Shown piece by piece: positions 30,771 to 38,309 of a stretch of 64,000 bases of DNA (its first letter is position 1; every line of letters begins with the position of its first letter). Where the stretch lies: assembly GCA_035296625.1 (NCBI GenBank), contig DATHAO010000047.1:1-64000 (forward strand). Direction: 5' to 3'. Origin of the DNA: DATCLS01 sp035296625. Its GTDB lineage: Bacteria > Actinomycetota > Acidimicrobiia > Acidimicrobiales > VFJN01. Under the pieces are notes generated by a model, which was not told the origin of the DNA, did no database searches, and worked only from the letters and a program-made list of their open reading frames with translations. Made by a program: the position numbers and the translations under genes.

Positions 30771-31171
30771 GCGCCGGACCGGGCGACGAGATCAGCGTCT
30801 ACGACGCCGTCGGTGGTCAGGCGTTCTTCGACGACCTCGTGGGCCGCTTCTACCGGGGCGTGGCCGCCGACCCCCGGCTGAGGCCGCTGTACCCCAGCGC
30901 CGACCTGGCGCCGGCCGAACGGCGCCTGGCCCTGTTCCTCGGGCAGTACTGGGGCGGGCCCACGACCTACTCCGATGAGCGCGGGCATCCCCGGTTGCGC
31001 ATGCGCCACGTGCCCTTCGTGGTCGGCGAGCCCGAGCGCGACGCATGGCTCGAGCACATGGGCGCGGCGCTCGACGGCCTGGTGGCCGAGGGCCGCGTAC
31101 CCCCGCCGGTCGAGGAGCGCATGCGGCAGTACTTCGCCATGGCAGCTGACGCCATGGTCAACGCCCGCTAG
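30767..31171 (+). CDS. group II truncated haemoglobin (GlbO type)
   Basis: A 134-residue 2-on-2 globin. VYDAVGGQAFFDDLVGRFYR carries the B10 tyrosine region, YPSADLAPAERRLALFLGQYWGGP is the group II E-helix region, RMRHVPFVVGEPERDAWLEHM includes the proximal His (F8) and the G8 Trp typical of group II. Such proteins bind O2 with high affinity and act in redox, peroxide or NO chemistry. The start GTG overlaps the upstream Cys/His gene. Confidence 0.93.
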   Translation: MSAGPGDEISVYDAVGGQAFFDDLVGRFYRGVAADPRLRPLYPSADLAPAERRLALFLGQYWGGPTTYSDERGHPRLRMRHVPFVVGEPERDAWLEHMGAALDGLVAEGRVPPPVEERMRQYFAMAADAMVNAR

Positions 31172-31334
31172 GAAGCCCGCCGGGAACGTTCCTGGCGGCG
31201 CGGGTACCTCACCGGCGATCGACCGAGTCGATGCCCGTTCGGGCAGATCTCGGGAATCTCAGAGGAACGTCTGAGGCGGCTCCTGGCCTCGGTCACCACG
31301 ATCGGCCTCCACCACGACATCGAGGAGGAGCGAC

Positions 31335-31915
31335 ATGGATGACGCACCGATCGCCCGTCGGCGGGCCCGGGCATCGTCCGCAGCGACATCACGTCCAGCT
31401 TCGGCTCGGCGAGCGGGGTGGCGGAGGGCGTCCCGCTCACCATCGCCCTGACCGTCCTCGATGTCGGCGCCGGGTGCATGCAACTTCGCGGGGCCGCGGT
31501 CTACCTGTGGCACTGCGACCGTGACGGCGGCTACTCGCTCTACTCCGACGACGTCTCCGGCGAGAACTACCTCCGAGGCGTGCAGGAGGCCGGGCGCCGA
31601 CGGCACGTTGAGCTTCGCCAGCGTGTTCCCGGCGGCGTACTCGGGCCGCTGGCCCACATCCACTTCGAGGTGTTCGCCGGCCTCGACGAGGCGACCGGCG
31701 GGGGCACGCCGCTCGTCACGTCGCAGATCGCCCTGCCCGACCACGTCTGCGAGCAGGTCTATGCCGCCGCCGGCTACGAGCCGAGCGTCCGCAACCTGGC
31801 GCAGACCTCGCTCGAGAGCGACAACGTGTTCAGCGACGGCCACGACCAGCAGCTCGCCACCGTCACCGGCGCCGTCGACACCGGCTTCACGGCGAGCCTG
31901 ACCGTGGCGGTGTGA
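31335..31915 (+). pseudogene. broken intradiol ring-cleavage dioxygenase-like gene
   Basis: ATG 31335, after a strong AGGAGG-type site, opens a few codons and then shifts. The conserved body is in another frame from about 31343: GIVRSDITSSFGSASGVAEG, GVPLTIALTVLDV, AAVYLWHCDRDGGYSLYSDD. At about 31592-31596 the frame moves by one base, continuing as GADGTLSFASVFPAAYSGRWP, and at 31653-31655 it returns to HIHFEVFAG. The two shifts compensate: one extra G in a GGG run and one missing C in a CCC run. Between the start and GIVRSD, the signal peptide and the EGPYF-type segment with a Tyr iron ligand of such secreted dioxygenases are missing. The His ligands (HIH) remain. The gene may be dead, or the two shifts may be sequencing errors. 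Confidence 0.7.
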
Positions 31916-31970
31916 CCACGGCCCGGCGCCCGGAGCCCGCGCCGCGGGCCGTCCCGCCCGGCAGGGCCGG

Positions 31971-31976
31971 TAGGGT
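31971..31976 (+). promoter_or_regulatory. bcp -10 element
   Basis: TAGGGT ends 7 nt before ATG 31984 and excludes the longer frame starting at 31912. Confidence 0.6.
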
Positions 31977-31983
31977 CGGCGCC

Positions 31984-32436
31984 ATGGTGACCGCAGGCGA
32001 CGAGGCCCCCCAGTTCACGCTGCTCGACCAGGACGGCAACGAGGTGTCGCTGTCCGGCCTGGCGGGACGCAAGGTGCTGCTGTACTTCTACCCGAAGGCC
32101 GACACGCCCGGCTGCACGACCCAGGCATGCGGGCTGCGGGACGTGCTGGGCGACATCGGCGACACGGTCGTGCTCGGCGTCAGCCCCGACCCGCCGGCCA
32201 AGCAGAAGCGGTTCGACGTGAAGCACGGGCTCGGGTTCCCGCTGCTGTCCGACGAGGACCACGCCGTCGCCGAGGCCTACGGCGCCTGGGGTGAGCGGTC
32301 GATGTACGGCCGGAAGTTCATGGGCATCATCCGCTCGGCGTTCCTCATCGACGAGAAGGGCGTGCTGGCCGAGGCGTGGCCCAAGATCAGCCCGAAGGAC
32401 ACGCCCAAGAACCTGCTCGCCGCGCTGGCCGGCTGA
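31984..32436 (+). CDS. bcp: thioredoxin-dependent peroxiredoxin (BCP/PrxQ)
   Basis: A 150-residue peroxiredoxin reducing peroxides in the cytosol. The peroxidatic Cys is in YPKADTPGCTTQACGLRD and the resolving Cys is five residues later, the PrxQ arrangement. GDEAPQFTLLDQDGNEVSLS and LLSDEDHAVAEAYGAWGE are typical. The conserved active-site Arg is in GIIRSAFLIDEKG. Stands alone between the broken dioxygenase gene and a convergent DinB gene. Confidence 0.95.
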   Translation: MVTAGDEAPQFTLLDQDGNEVSLSGLAGRKVLLYFYPKADTPGCTTQACGLRDVLGDIGDTVVLGVSPDPPAKQKRFDVKHGLGFPLLSDEDHAVAEAYGAWGERSMYGRKFMGIIRSAFLIDEKGVLAEAWPKISPKDTPKNLLAALAG

Positions 32437-32464
32437 GCGGCTGAGCGGCTGAGCGGCTCAGCGG
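32433..32464. repeat. 8-bp tandem repeat between bcp and the DinB-like gene
   Basis: CTGAGCGG three times from 32433, then a fourth as CTCAGCGG, which also creates a 6-bp GCTGAG/CTCAGC hairpin (48-62 of 32400s). It covers both stop codons and may act as a two-way terminator. Confidence 0.6.
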
Positions 32465-32955
32465 AGCGCCCGCTCGATGTCGAGCAGGTGGTGCTGCGCT
32501 TCGTGGGCGCAGCGCCGGATGACGTCGGCCGCGGTCATCGGGCCCTCCTCGTCGTGCTCGGCGCTCGCGTCGAGCGGTACCGACCCCGCGGTGCCCAGCC
32601 ACGTCGCCGCCGCGTCCCGCAGGGCGCGGAGGACCGCGATCGACGACAGGTCCGCGTACCGGCGCACGGCCGCCAGGTCGTCCTGGTCCCAGCTGGGCAG
32701 GCCGGACACCGGGTCGAGGGCGATCGTCCACAGGCGCTCGGTGCCGATGCGCAGGACGTCGACCAGGTGCCAGGCGTAGCTGCTCGGCGACCAGACGCCG
32801 TCGGCGGGGGACCGCAGCGCCGCCACCCCCGCCCGGTCGAGGGCCGTGCCGACCCGGGCGGGCACGTCGGCGACGACGTCGAGGGCTTCGTCGATCGGCA
32901 GCGACCACGACCAGCCGCACCCGGCGCAGCGGGGGATCGTGGGCTGCTCGCTCAC
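32458..32955 (-). CDS. DinB-like protein
   Basis: A 165-residue helical-bundle protein of the DinB/YfiT type. Candidate metal ligands are the His in SSYAWHLVDVLRIGTERL (about residue 63) and the CAHEAQHHLLDIERAL end motif (about 150-165), where HxxxH is typical. An N-terminal CAGCGWSW adds a cysteine pair. Actinobacterial members often act as mycothiol-dependent transferases, which fits the mshD gene in this genome, but the thiol partner is inference. GTG start at 32955; no clear promoter hexamer seen. Confidence 0.8.
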   Translation of the reverse strand: MSEQPTIPRCAGCGWSWSLPIDEALDVVADVPARVGTALDRAGVAALRSPADGVWSPSSYAWHLVDVLRIGTERLWTIALDPVSGLPSWDQDDLAAVRRYADLSSIAVLRALRDAAATWLGTAGSVPLDASAEHDEEGPMTAADVIRRCAHEAQHHLLDIERALR

Positions 32956-33065
32956 GGTCGGGTCCCGGACCTCGCGGCGTGGTTCGCCATCGAGGGCGAC
33001 CCTACGGCGTCGGGGGCGGCGACGACGAGCATCTCACGGGCCGGACGCCGGGGGCGTTGTCCCCC

Positions 33066-33536
33066 GTGGTGACTCTCCCGCCCTTCCAGGCGCTGCTCGA
33101 CGAGCACGCCGCGGACCTCCATCGCTACCTGGTCGCGGTGGCCGGCCCCCACGACGGGGCCGACTGCTTCCAGGAGACGGTCGTCTCGGCGCTGCGCGCC
33201 TACCCCGGGCTGCGGCGGGACGACAACCTGCGCGGCTGGTTGTTCACGATCGCCCACCGCAAGGTGATCGACCGGGCCCGCCACGCCGCCCGCCACGCCG
33301 TACCGGTGGCCGAGCCGCCGGATCGGGGCCACCTCGACGCCGACGCCACCGGCGCCGAGGACCTGTGGGCCGCCGTGCGGCGGCTGCCGCCGAAGCAGCG
33401 CTCGGCCGTGGTGCAGCGACACCTGCTCGACCGTCCCTACGCCGAGATCGCCGAGGCGCTCGGCTGCAGCGAGGCGGCCGCCCGCCAGAACGTCCGGGCC
33501 GGGCTGGTACGCCTGCGAGAGGAGGTCTCGGCGTGA
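33066..33536 (+). CDS. ECF-type RNA polymerase sigma factor
   Basis: About 156 residues. Region 2: HAADLHRYLVAVAGPHDGAD, CFQETVVSALRAYPGLRRDD, NLRGWLFTIAHRKVIDRARH (about residues 14-82). Region 4: VRRLPPKQRSAVVQRHLLDR, PYAEIAEALGCSEAAARQNV, RAGLVRLREEV (about 103-152), a normal helix-turn-helix. There is no C-terminal sensor domain. GTG at 33066 or 33069. The next gene, an alkylguanine alkyltransferase with an extra N-terminal segment, overlaps by GTGA and takes the place where an anti-sigma factor is normally found. Confidence 0.88.
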   Translation: MVTLPPFQALLDEHAADLHRYLVAVAGPHDGADCFQETVVSALRAYPGLRRDDNLRGWLFTIAHRKVIDRARHAARHAVPVAEPPDRGHLDADATGAEDLWAAVRRLPPKQRSAVVQRHLLDRPYAEIAEALGCSEAAARQNVRAGLVRLREEVSA

Positions 33537-34252
33537 CCGACGACCGTCTGCCCCCCGTCCCCACGACCAACGACGGCGCCGCGGCCGACGACGGCACAGC
33601 GGCGACCGACGACGGTGTAACCGCCGTCGACGGCGAGCGGGCCGTCGCCGCCGCACTGCGGCGGACCGCGGCGCCGCCCGCCCCGCCCGCCGACGTCTCG
33701 CGCCTCGTCGCGGACGCCGTGGCCCGCGCCGACGCCCTCGACCTGGTCGACGTGGCCTACGCCGTGACGGACAGCCCGATCGGCCCGCTCACCGTCGCGA
33801 CGACCGAGGTAGGCCTTGTCCGCGTGGCCTTCGGCACCGAGGAGGGCGTGGTCGACGAGCTCGCCGCCGCCCTGTCGCCAAGGGTGCTGTTCCTGCCGGA
33901 CCGGCTCGACGACGTCCGGCGCCAGCTCGACGAGTACTTCGCCGGGCGCCGCCACGCCTTCGACGTGCGGCTCGACCGGCGGCTGTCCCGTGGCTACCGC
34001 CGCCGGGTGCTCGAGGCCCTCACGGCCGGGGTCGGCTACGGCGAGACGGCCACCTACAAGGACCTGGCCGTCGCAACCGGCAACCCGGGCGCCGTCCGGG
34101 CCGTCGGTACCGCCATGGCCACGAACCCGATCCCCATCGTCGTGCCCTGCCACCGGATCCTGCGGACGGGCGGCTCGCTCGGCAACTACGGCGGCGGGCC
34201 CGAGACGAAGGCGTGGCTGCTGCGCCACGAGGGGGTCCGCCTCCTGTTCTAG
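33533..34252 (+). CDS. ogt: O6-alkylguanine-DNA alkyltransferase with N-terminal extension
   Basis: A 239-residue protein. The last 160 residues are a complete alkyltransferase: DSPIGPLTVATTEVGLVRVAF, LSRGYRRRVLEALTAGVGYGETATYKDLA, GAVRAVGTAMATNPIPIVVPCHR with acceptor Cys206, and GGSLGNYGGGPETKAWLLRHEG. It repairs O6-alkylguanine by suicidal transfer to the cysteine. The first 75 residues are extra: an acidic Thr/Asp/Gly stretch, then ERAVAAALRRTAAPPAPPAD and VSRLVADAVARADALDLVDV, reminiscent of the short helical start of anti-sigma proteins but without HCC zinc ligands. The gene is coupled by GTGA to an ECF sigma gene. Confidence 0.9.
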   Translation: MTDDRLPPVPTTNDGAAADDGTAATDDGVTAVDGERAVAAALRRTAAPPAPPADVSRLVADAVARADALDLVDVAYAVTDSPIGPLTVATTEVGLVRVAFGTEEGVVDELAAALSPRVLFLPDRLDDVRRQLDEYFAGRRHAFDVRLDRRLSRGYRRRVLEALTAGVGYGETATYKDLAVATGNPGAVRAVGTAMATNPIPIVVPCHRILRTGGSLGNYGGGPETKAWLLRHEGVRLLF

Positions 34253-34276
34253 CCAGGCGTTAGGCTCGGGCGTCCT

Positions 34277-34360
34277 GCCCGGATGGCGGAACTGGCAGAC
34301 GCCGGTCACTCAAAATGACCTGTCCGAAAGGGCGTGCGGGTTCGAATCCCGCTCCGGGCA
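34277..34360 (+). tRNA. tRNA-Leu (anticodon CAA)
   Basis: An 84-nt class II tRNA. Acceptor stem 34277-34283 (GCCCGGA) pairs with 34353-34359 (TCCGGGC). The anticodon stem GGTCA/TGACC encloses CTCAAAA, with anticodon CAA at 34311-34313, reading UUG. A long variable arm (about 34321-34335) and T arm GCGGG-TTCGAAT-CCCGC follow. A73 is present, which suits leucyl-tRNA synthetase. CCA is not encoded. It is 24 bases after the alkyltransferase gene. Confidence 0.97.
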
Positions 34361-34382
34361 CGACGGGCCACGACGGTCGCCG

Positions 34383-36221
34383 TCACCGCTGCAGGGCGTC
34401 GGCGACGCGGCCGAGCAGGGGGTGGTCGAGCGCCTTCTCCAGGCTCACCGGCAGCCCGAACGACCAGTTCGGGCGCTCGCTCGTGGTGCCAGGCAGGTTC
34501 GGCCGCTCCGGCACTGCGAGGCCGTCCTCGATCGTGGCGGCCACGAGGGAGCAGGGACCTGCGGCCAGGCGGGCGTGCACGTCGACGATCACGTCCTCCA
34601 GCGGGGCGTCGGCCGGCCGGCCGCTCACGTCGCGCAGGCGACGGCGCAGGTCGTCCATGGCCGAGGGGTCGGGCTCGACGCCGGCGGCCCGCTGGTCCTC
34701 GTCGTCCGCACCGGTCCAGGCGCCCGCGATCGTCGGCAGGTCGTGGGTGGTGACCCCGGCGAGGGCCTGCGCCGGGTACTGCTCGGGCGGCTCGTCCTCG
34801 AACCAGACGAGCTTGTACGCCAGCACGTTGGCGTCCGCGAGCACGGTGCGGACGGTTGGCTCGACGGTGCCCAGGTCCTCCCCGACGACGACGGCCCCGG
34901 CGCGCACGCTCTCGACCGCCAGCACGGCGAGCAGTTCGTCGCCCCGGTAGCGCACGTAGGCGCCGTCGGTCGCGCCGATGCCCGGCGGCAGCCAGTAGAG
35001 GCGGAACAGGCCCATCACGTGGTCGATGCGCACGCCGCCGCCGCCCCCGCCGAGCGCGGCGCGCCACAGCCGGGCGAGGGGCTCGTAGGCCGCCTCGCGC
35101 AGCTTCCACGGCACGAACGGTGGCAGGCCCCAATCCTGTCCGGCGCGGTTGAACACGTCGGGCGGGGCGCCCACCCGGGTCCCCAGGGCGAGCAGGTCCT
35201 GCAGCATCCAGGCGTCGGCCCCATCGGGGTCGACGCCGATCGCCAGGTCGGTGAGCAGCGGCAGGGCCTCGCCCGCCCGGCGGAGCTGCTGGTCGAGCAG
35301 GTACTGCAGCCACGCCCAGAAGCTGACGCGCTCGGCCCGCCGGGCGGCGAACGTGGCCACCTCACGGCTGCCGGGATGGCGGTGCTCCTCCGGCCAGCCC
35401 GACCATCCGCCGCCGTGGTGCTCGGCAAGCGCGCAGAACGTGGCGTAGTCGTCGATGTCCCGGCCCCCCTCCACGCGCCAGCGGGCGAAGCCCGGGTCGC
35501 GGCCGCGCCGCTCCCACAGGCGCTCGAGGGCCCGGCGCTTGAGCGCCCAGGCGCGGTCGCGGTCGATGACCCGGTCGTCGTTGAGCCGGTGGGCCTGCTC
35601 GGCCAGCTCGGCCACGATCGGGTCGTCGCTGGCCCCGGGGACCTGATCGATGCGGATGTAGAGGGGGTTCCGCCAGCGCCGGCTCGACGGGTAGTACGGG
35701 CTGGGCTCGACCGGATCGAGCGGCAGCGGGGCGTGCAGCGGGTTGACGGCCACCATCCCGGCGCCCCGGCTCCCGGCCCAGGCGCCGATGCGTGCCAGGT
35801 CGGCCGCGTCGCCGACGCCCCAGCTGCCCGCCGAGCGGCACGCCGGGAGCTGCACGGTGAGCATCCAGGCCCGCAGGTGCGGGGGCAGGTGGCAGGCGCC
35901 GGGCGACACGATCAGGCGGGTCGTCGGACCACCGTCGGTCGGGTGCAGGTCGTGGTAGCCGAGCGGCAGGTCGGGGGGCAGCGTCGTGACGGGCGCCAGT
36001 TCGGTGCCGTCCTCGAGGGTGAGGCCGCACGGGCCGAGCAGTGCCGGGGCGGTGCCGGCGGCCACGATCCAGAGCGGGCGGCCGGTGGGCGGTGCCTCCG
36101 GCCCCGGGTCGGCGCCCATGGCCCGGCGCAGCGCCTCGGCCGTCTCCGGCGGGGTCGGGTGCCACTGCCCGTGGACATCGTCGTATCCGTCGTCGATGCC
36201 CCACGGATCCGTCGCCATCAT
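34383..36221 (-). CDS. malQ: 4-alpha-glucanotransferase (amylomaltase, GH77)
   Basis: About 612 residues. MalQ moves alpha-1,4-glucan segments between oligosaccharides in maltodextrin and glycogen metabolism. Catalytic residues are in order: nucleophile Asp in VRIDHVMGLFRLYWLP (about residue 400), acid/base Glu in VVVGEDLGTVEP (about 448) and the third Asp in GVTTHDLPTIAG (about 493). QLPACRSAGSWGVGDAADL and EPSPYYPSSRRWRNPLYI are GH77 landmarks. About 90 N-terminal residues form the accessory beta-sandwich. The first two codons are both ATG; the -10 spacing favours the second (36218). Confidence 0.94.
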   Translation of the reverse strand: MMATDPWGIDDGYDDVHGQWHPTPPETAEALRRAMGADPGPEAPPTGRPLWIVAAGTAPALLGPCGLTLEDGTELAPVTTLPPDLPLGYHDLHPTDGGPTTRLIVSPGACHLPPHLRAWMLTVQLPACRSAGSWGVGDAADLARIGAWAGSRGAGMVAVNPLHAPLPLDPVEPSPYYPSSRRWRNPLYIRIDQVPGASDDPIVAELAEQAHRLNDDRVIDRDRAWALKRRALERLWERRGRDPGFARWRVEGGRDIDDYATFCALAEHHGGGWSGWPEEHRHPGSREVATFAARRAERVSFWAWLQYLLDQQLRRAGEALPLLTDLAIGVDPDGADAWMLQDLLALGTRVGAPPDVFNRAGQDWGLPPFVPWKLREAAYEPLARLWRAALGGGGGGVRIDHVMGLFRLYWLPPGIGATDGAYVRYRGDELLAVLAVESVRAGAVVVGEDLGTVEPTVRTVLADANVLAYKLVWFEDEPPEQYPAQALAGVTTHDLPTIAGAWTGADDEDQRAAGVEPDPSAMDDLRRRLRDVSGRPADAPLEDVIVDVHARLAAGPCSLVAATIEDGLAVPERPNLPGTTSERPNWSFGLPVSLEKALDHPLLGRVADALQR

Positions 36222-36225
36222 CGGG

Positions 36226-36231
36226 AACGTA
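36226..36231 (-). promoter_or_regulatory. malQ -10 element
   Basis: TACGTT on the minus strand ends 7 nt before the second ATG of malQ (36218) and 4 nt before the first. Confidence 0.5.
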
Positions 36232-36331
36232 CCCGCCGGACGCCCGTCCCGATCCCGGCCGCCACGGCGCCGGTGGGCGAGTGCGCGCGCGTCGACTTCC
36301 GCCCACGTCGCCGCTGGCGTGTACTGGTGTC

Positions 36332-36952
36332 ATGCTCATGACCACCAGCGAGGAGCCCGGCGACAAACCGGTCGACGAGCCCCGCACGACGATCCTCCTG
36401 TGGCGCAGCGCCACGCTGGCGACGGCCGAGCGGTTCACCGACGGCGTCATTCCGGGCGGGCGCCAGCTGTCGGGCCTCGTGCTGGCCGCGGTCGACGGCG
36501 AGCCCGCCACGATCACCTACCGCGTCGTCGTCGACGACGCCTGGCGGACCCGCACGGCCGACGTCGAGGTCGAGCGCCCCGGCGTACTGCCGTTGCGCAT
36601 CGCCACCCGCCTCGACAGCGCCGGGCGCTGGACCCGCAACGGCGAGGGCGTCGACGAGCTCGACGGGTGCGTCGACATCGAACTGGGCTTCACGCCGGCC
36701 ACGGCAACGCTGCCGATCCGCCGGCTGGGCCTGGCGGTGGGGGAGTCGCACCTCGTGTCCGCCGCCCGCCTGAGCTTCCCCGGCTTCGAGCTGGCGCCCC
36801 GCGACGTGACCTACACCCGCTTGGCGGACGACCGCTGGTCGTGCGCGTGCGCGTCGGGCGACGACGACGTCGAGCTGGTCGTCGACGCCTGGGGCCATGT
36901 CCTGCGCCACGGCGACGACCGCTGGGTGGCCGAGGCCCGGTCCAGCCGCTGA
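36332..36952 (+). CDS. putative glycolipid-binding protein (DUF1089-like)
   Basis: About 206 residues, no membrane segment. TTILLWRSATLATAERF at the start, ITYRVVVDDAWRTRTADVEV in the first half, and DGCVDIELGFTPATATLPIRRL in the middle match the pattern of DUF1089 proteins, whose structure resembles LolA/LolB lipid carriers. FELAPRDVTYTRLADDRW and VDAWGHVL close the domain. Role and ligand are unknown. The end overlaps the convergent transporter frame by 142 bases. Starts ATG 36332 or 36338. Confidence 0.75.
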   Translation: MLMTTSEEPGDKPVDEPRTTILLWRSATLATAERFTDGVIPGGRQLSGLVLAAVDGEPATITYRVVVDDAWRTRTADVEVERPGVLPLRIATRLDSAGRWTRNGEGVDELDGCVDIELGFTPATATLPIRRLGLAVGESHLVSAARLSFPGFELAPRDVTYTRLADDRWSCACASGDDDVELVVDAWGHVLRHGDDRWVAEARSSR

Positions 36953-37884
36953 TCTCCGGGCGACTGCCCGTCCGGCGACTCCCCGTCGGGCCGCCCGGTG
37001 TCGGGGGCCTTCGCGTCGGGCCGCCCGGTGTCGGCCCGTCGACGGTTCACCGCGGCGATGCCCGCGATCGTCAACCCGCCGCCGACCACGAGGCGCCACT
37101 GGAACGGCTCGTCGAGCACGACGATGCCCACCACGACCGCCACGACGGGGATGAGGTAGGTCACGAGCGAGGCGGTGGTGGCGCCCAGCTCGGCGATGAT
37201 CCGGTAGTTCAGGACGTACGCGATGCCCGTGCCGAACACGCCGAGCATCACGACCGAGGCGACGCGCGTCGGCGTGAGCTCGATGCCCTCGGCGATCGAC
37301 GTGCCGAGGGCCACCGGCCAGAACAGCGCGGCGCCCATGGCCAGCTGGCCGCTCGCGGCCACGAGCGGCGGGATGCCCACCAGGTGGCGGCGCATGTAGA
37401 CGAACGCCATGCCGTAGCCGGCGCCGGCAAGGGCGGCGGCCAGCGTGGCGAGCAGCGACGACCCGGCCAGGTCGTCGGCGCCCAGCCCGGCGGCGACGGC
37501 CACGCCCGCCACGCCGACCCCCAGGCCGGCGAACTGGATGGGCCGCAGTCGCTCGGACAGGGCGACGGCTGCGAACAGGGCCGTGAACAGCGGGGTCGAG
37601 GCGTTGAGGACGGCGGTGAGGGCCGAGGTGATGTGCTCCTCGGCATAGGCGAGCATCGCGAAGGGGAGGATGTTGCCGACGAGGGCGGTGACCGCGAAGT
37701 GGCGCAGCGAACGCCGGTCGGTCGGCACGCGGCCGCCCTGGCTGCGCAGCACGGCGTAGAGCACGAGCGCGCCGAGCCCGATGCGGCTCCAGGCGAGGGC
37801 GAACGGCGTCAGGCCTGCGCCCGCCACCTTGATGAAGAGGAACGACCAGCCCCAGATGAAGGCCAGCAGGACGAGGCGACGCAT
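36811..37884 (-). CDS. EamA/DMT-family transporter with overlong C-terminus
   Basis: 357 residues in the open frame. Ten hydrophobic helices in two EamA halves fill residues 1 to about 283: FIWGWSFLFIKVAGAGLTPF, ITSALTAVLNASTPLFTALF, GMAFVYMRRHL, LGATTASLVTYLIPVVAVVV with LDEPFQW, then LTIAGIAAVNRRR. The family exports amino acids or metabolites. After VNRRR the frame has no stop for another 75 residues: a DTGRPD repeat and a Ser/Thr/Arg-rich tail that lies antisense to the end of the previous gene. That tail is probably accidental read-through after loss of the original stop. Confidence 0.85.
   Translation of the reverse strand: MRRLVLLAFIWGWSFLFIKVAGAGLTPFALAWSRIGLGALVLYAVLRSQGGRVPTDRRSLRHFAVTALVGNILPFAMLAYAEEHITSALTAVLNASTPLFTALFAAVALSERLRPIQFAGLGVGVAGVAVAAGLGADDLAGSSLLATLAAALAGAGYGMAFVYMRRHLVGIPPLVAASGQLAMGAALFWPVALGTSIAEGIELTPTRVASVVMLGVFGTGIAYVLNYRIIAELGATTASLVTYLIPVVAVVVGIVVLDEPFQWRLVVGGGLTIAGIAAVNRRRADTGRPDAKAPDTGRPDGESPDGQSPGDQRLDRASATQRSSPWRRTWPQASTTSSTSSSPDAHAHDQRSSAKRV
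36984..37034. repeat. 21-bp direct repeats, 30-bp period, at the transporter tail
   Basis: Two identical 21-bp copies at 36984 and 37014. On the minus strand they encode the DTGRPD repeat immediately after the transporter fold. Insertion of such a repeat could have destroyed the normal stop codon. Confidence 0.85.
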
Positions 37885-37975
37885 GCGGGGCAGTCAATCA
37901 GCGCCGGGGGCCCGAACCCCCACGAGATCCCCGCGAAGACCCCGCGACATCCCCGGCGGTGGACCCGGGCGCACC

Positions 37976-37981
37976 TAGACT
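37976..37981 (+). promoter_or_regulatory. -10 element of the small coiled-coil gene
   Basis: TAGACT ends 9 nt before ATG 37991. It lies within a small inverted repeat CCTA-GAC-TTAGG (37974-37985). Confidence 0.5.
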
Positions 37982-37990
37982 TAGGTTTCC

Positions 37991-38284
37991 ATGTCCAAGT
38001 CCTCGGTCGAACGGCGCTTGCGCCAGGTGTCCGGGCGGCTGCGGCAATTGCGCGATGAGCTCGAGGTGAGTGCCGAACAGCTCGCGCACCTGGCCGACGC
38101 CGCGGATGACGCCCGTCTGCGCGCCCTGGTCTCCGAGACACCGGTGTCCGAGCGCGACCACCACGACGCCGAGCGCCACGCCGACGCCATGCGCCGGCAC
38201 CGCGCTGTGGTCGCCGACGAGATCGCCAAGCTCGAAGCCGAACAGGACGAACTGCTCGACCGCCTTCTGGCAGAGTCGCGTTGA
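37991..38284 (+). CDS. small coiled-coil protein
   Basis: A 97-residue, almost wholly helical, highly charged protein: VERRLRQVSGRLRQLRDELE, VSAEQLAHLADAADDARLRA, then HHDAERHADAMRRHRAVVAD and EIAKLEAEQDELLDRLLAES. The heptads suggest a two-helix coiled coil. It stands directly ahead of the ANTAR regulator (25 bases between) and is probably co-transcribed with it. Similar short proteins occur in other actinobacteria without known function. Confidence 0.8.
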   Translation: MSKSSVERRLRQVSGRLRQLRDELEVSAEQLAHLADAADDARLRALVSETPVSERDHHDAERHADAMRRHRAVVADEIAKLEAEQDELLDRLLAESR

Positions 38285-38309
38285 TCAAGGAAGATCGAAA
38301 GGAACGCTC

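Noticed and set aside
31183..31190. Second LexA site GAACGTTC
   Set aside because: The two half-sites have no 4-base spacer, so it does not match GAAC-N4-GTTC.
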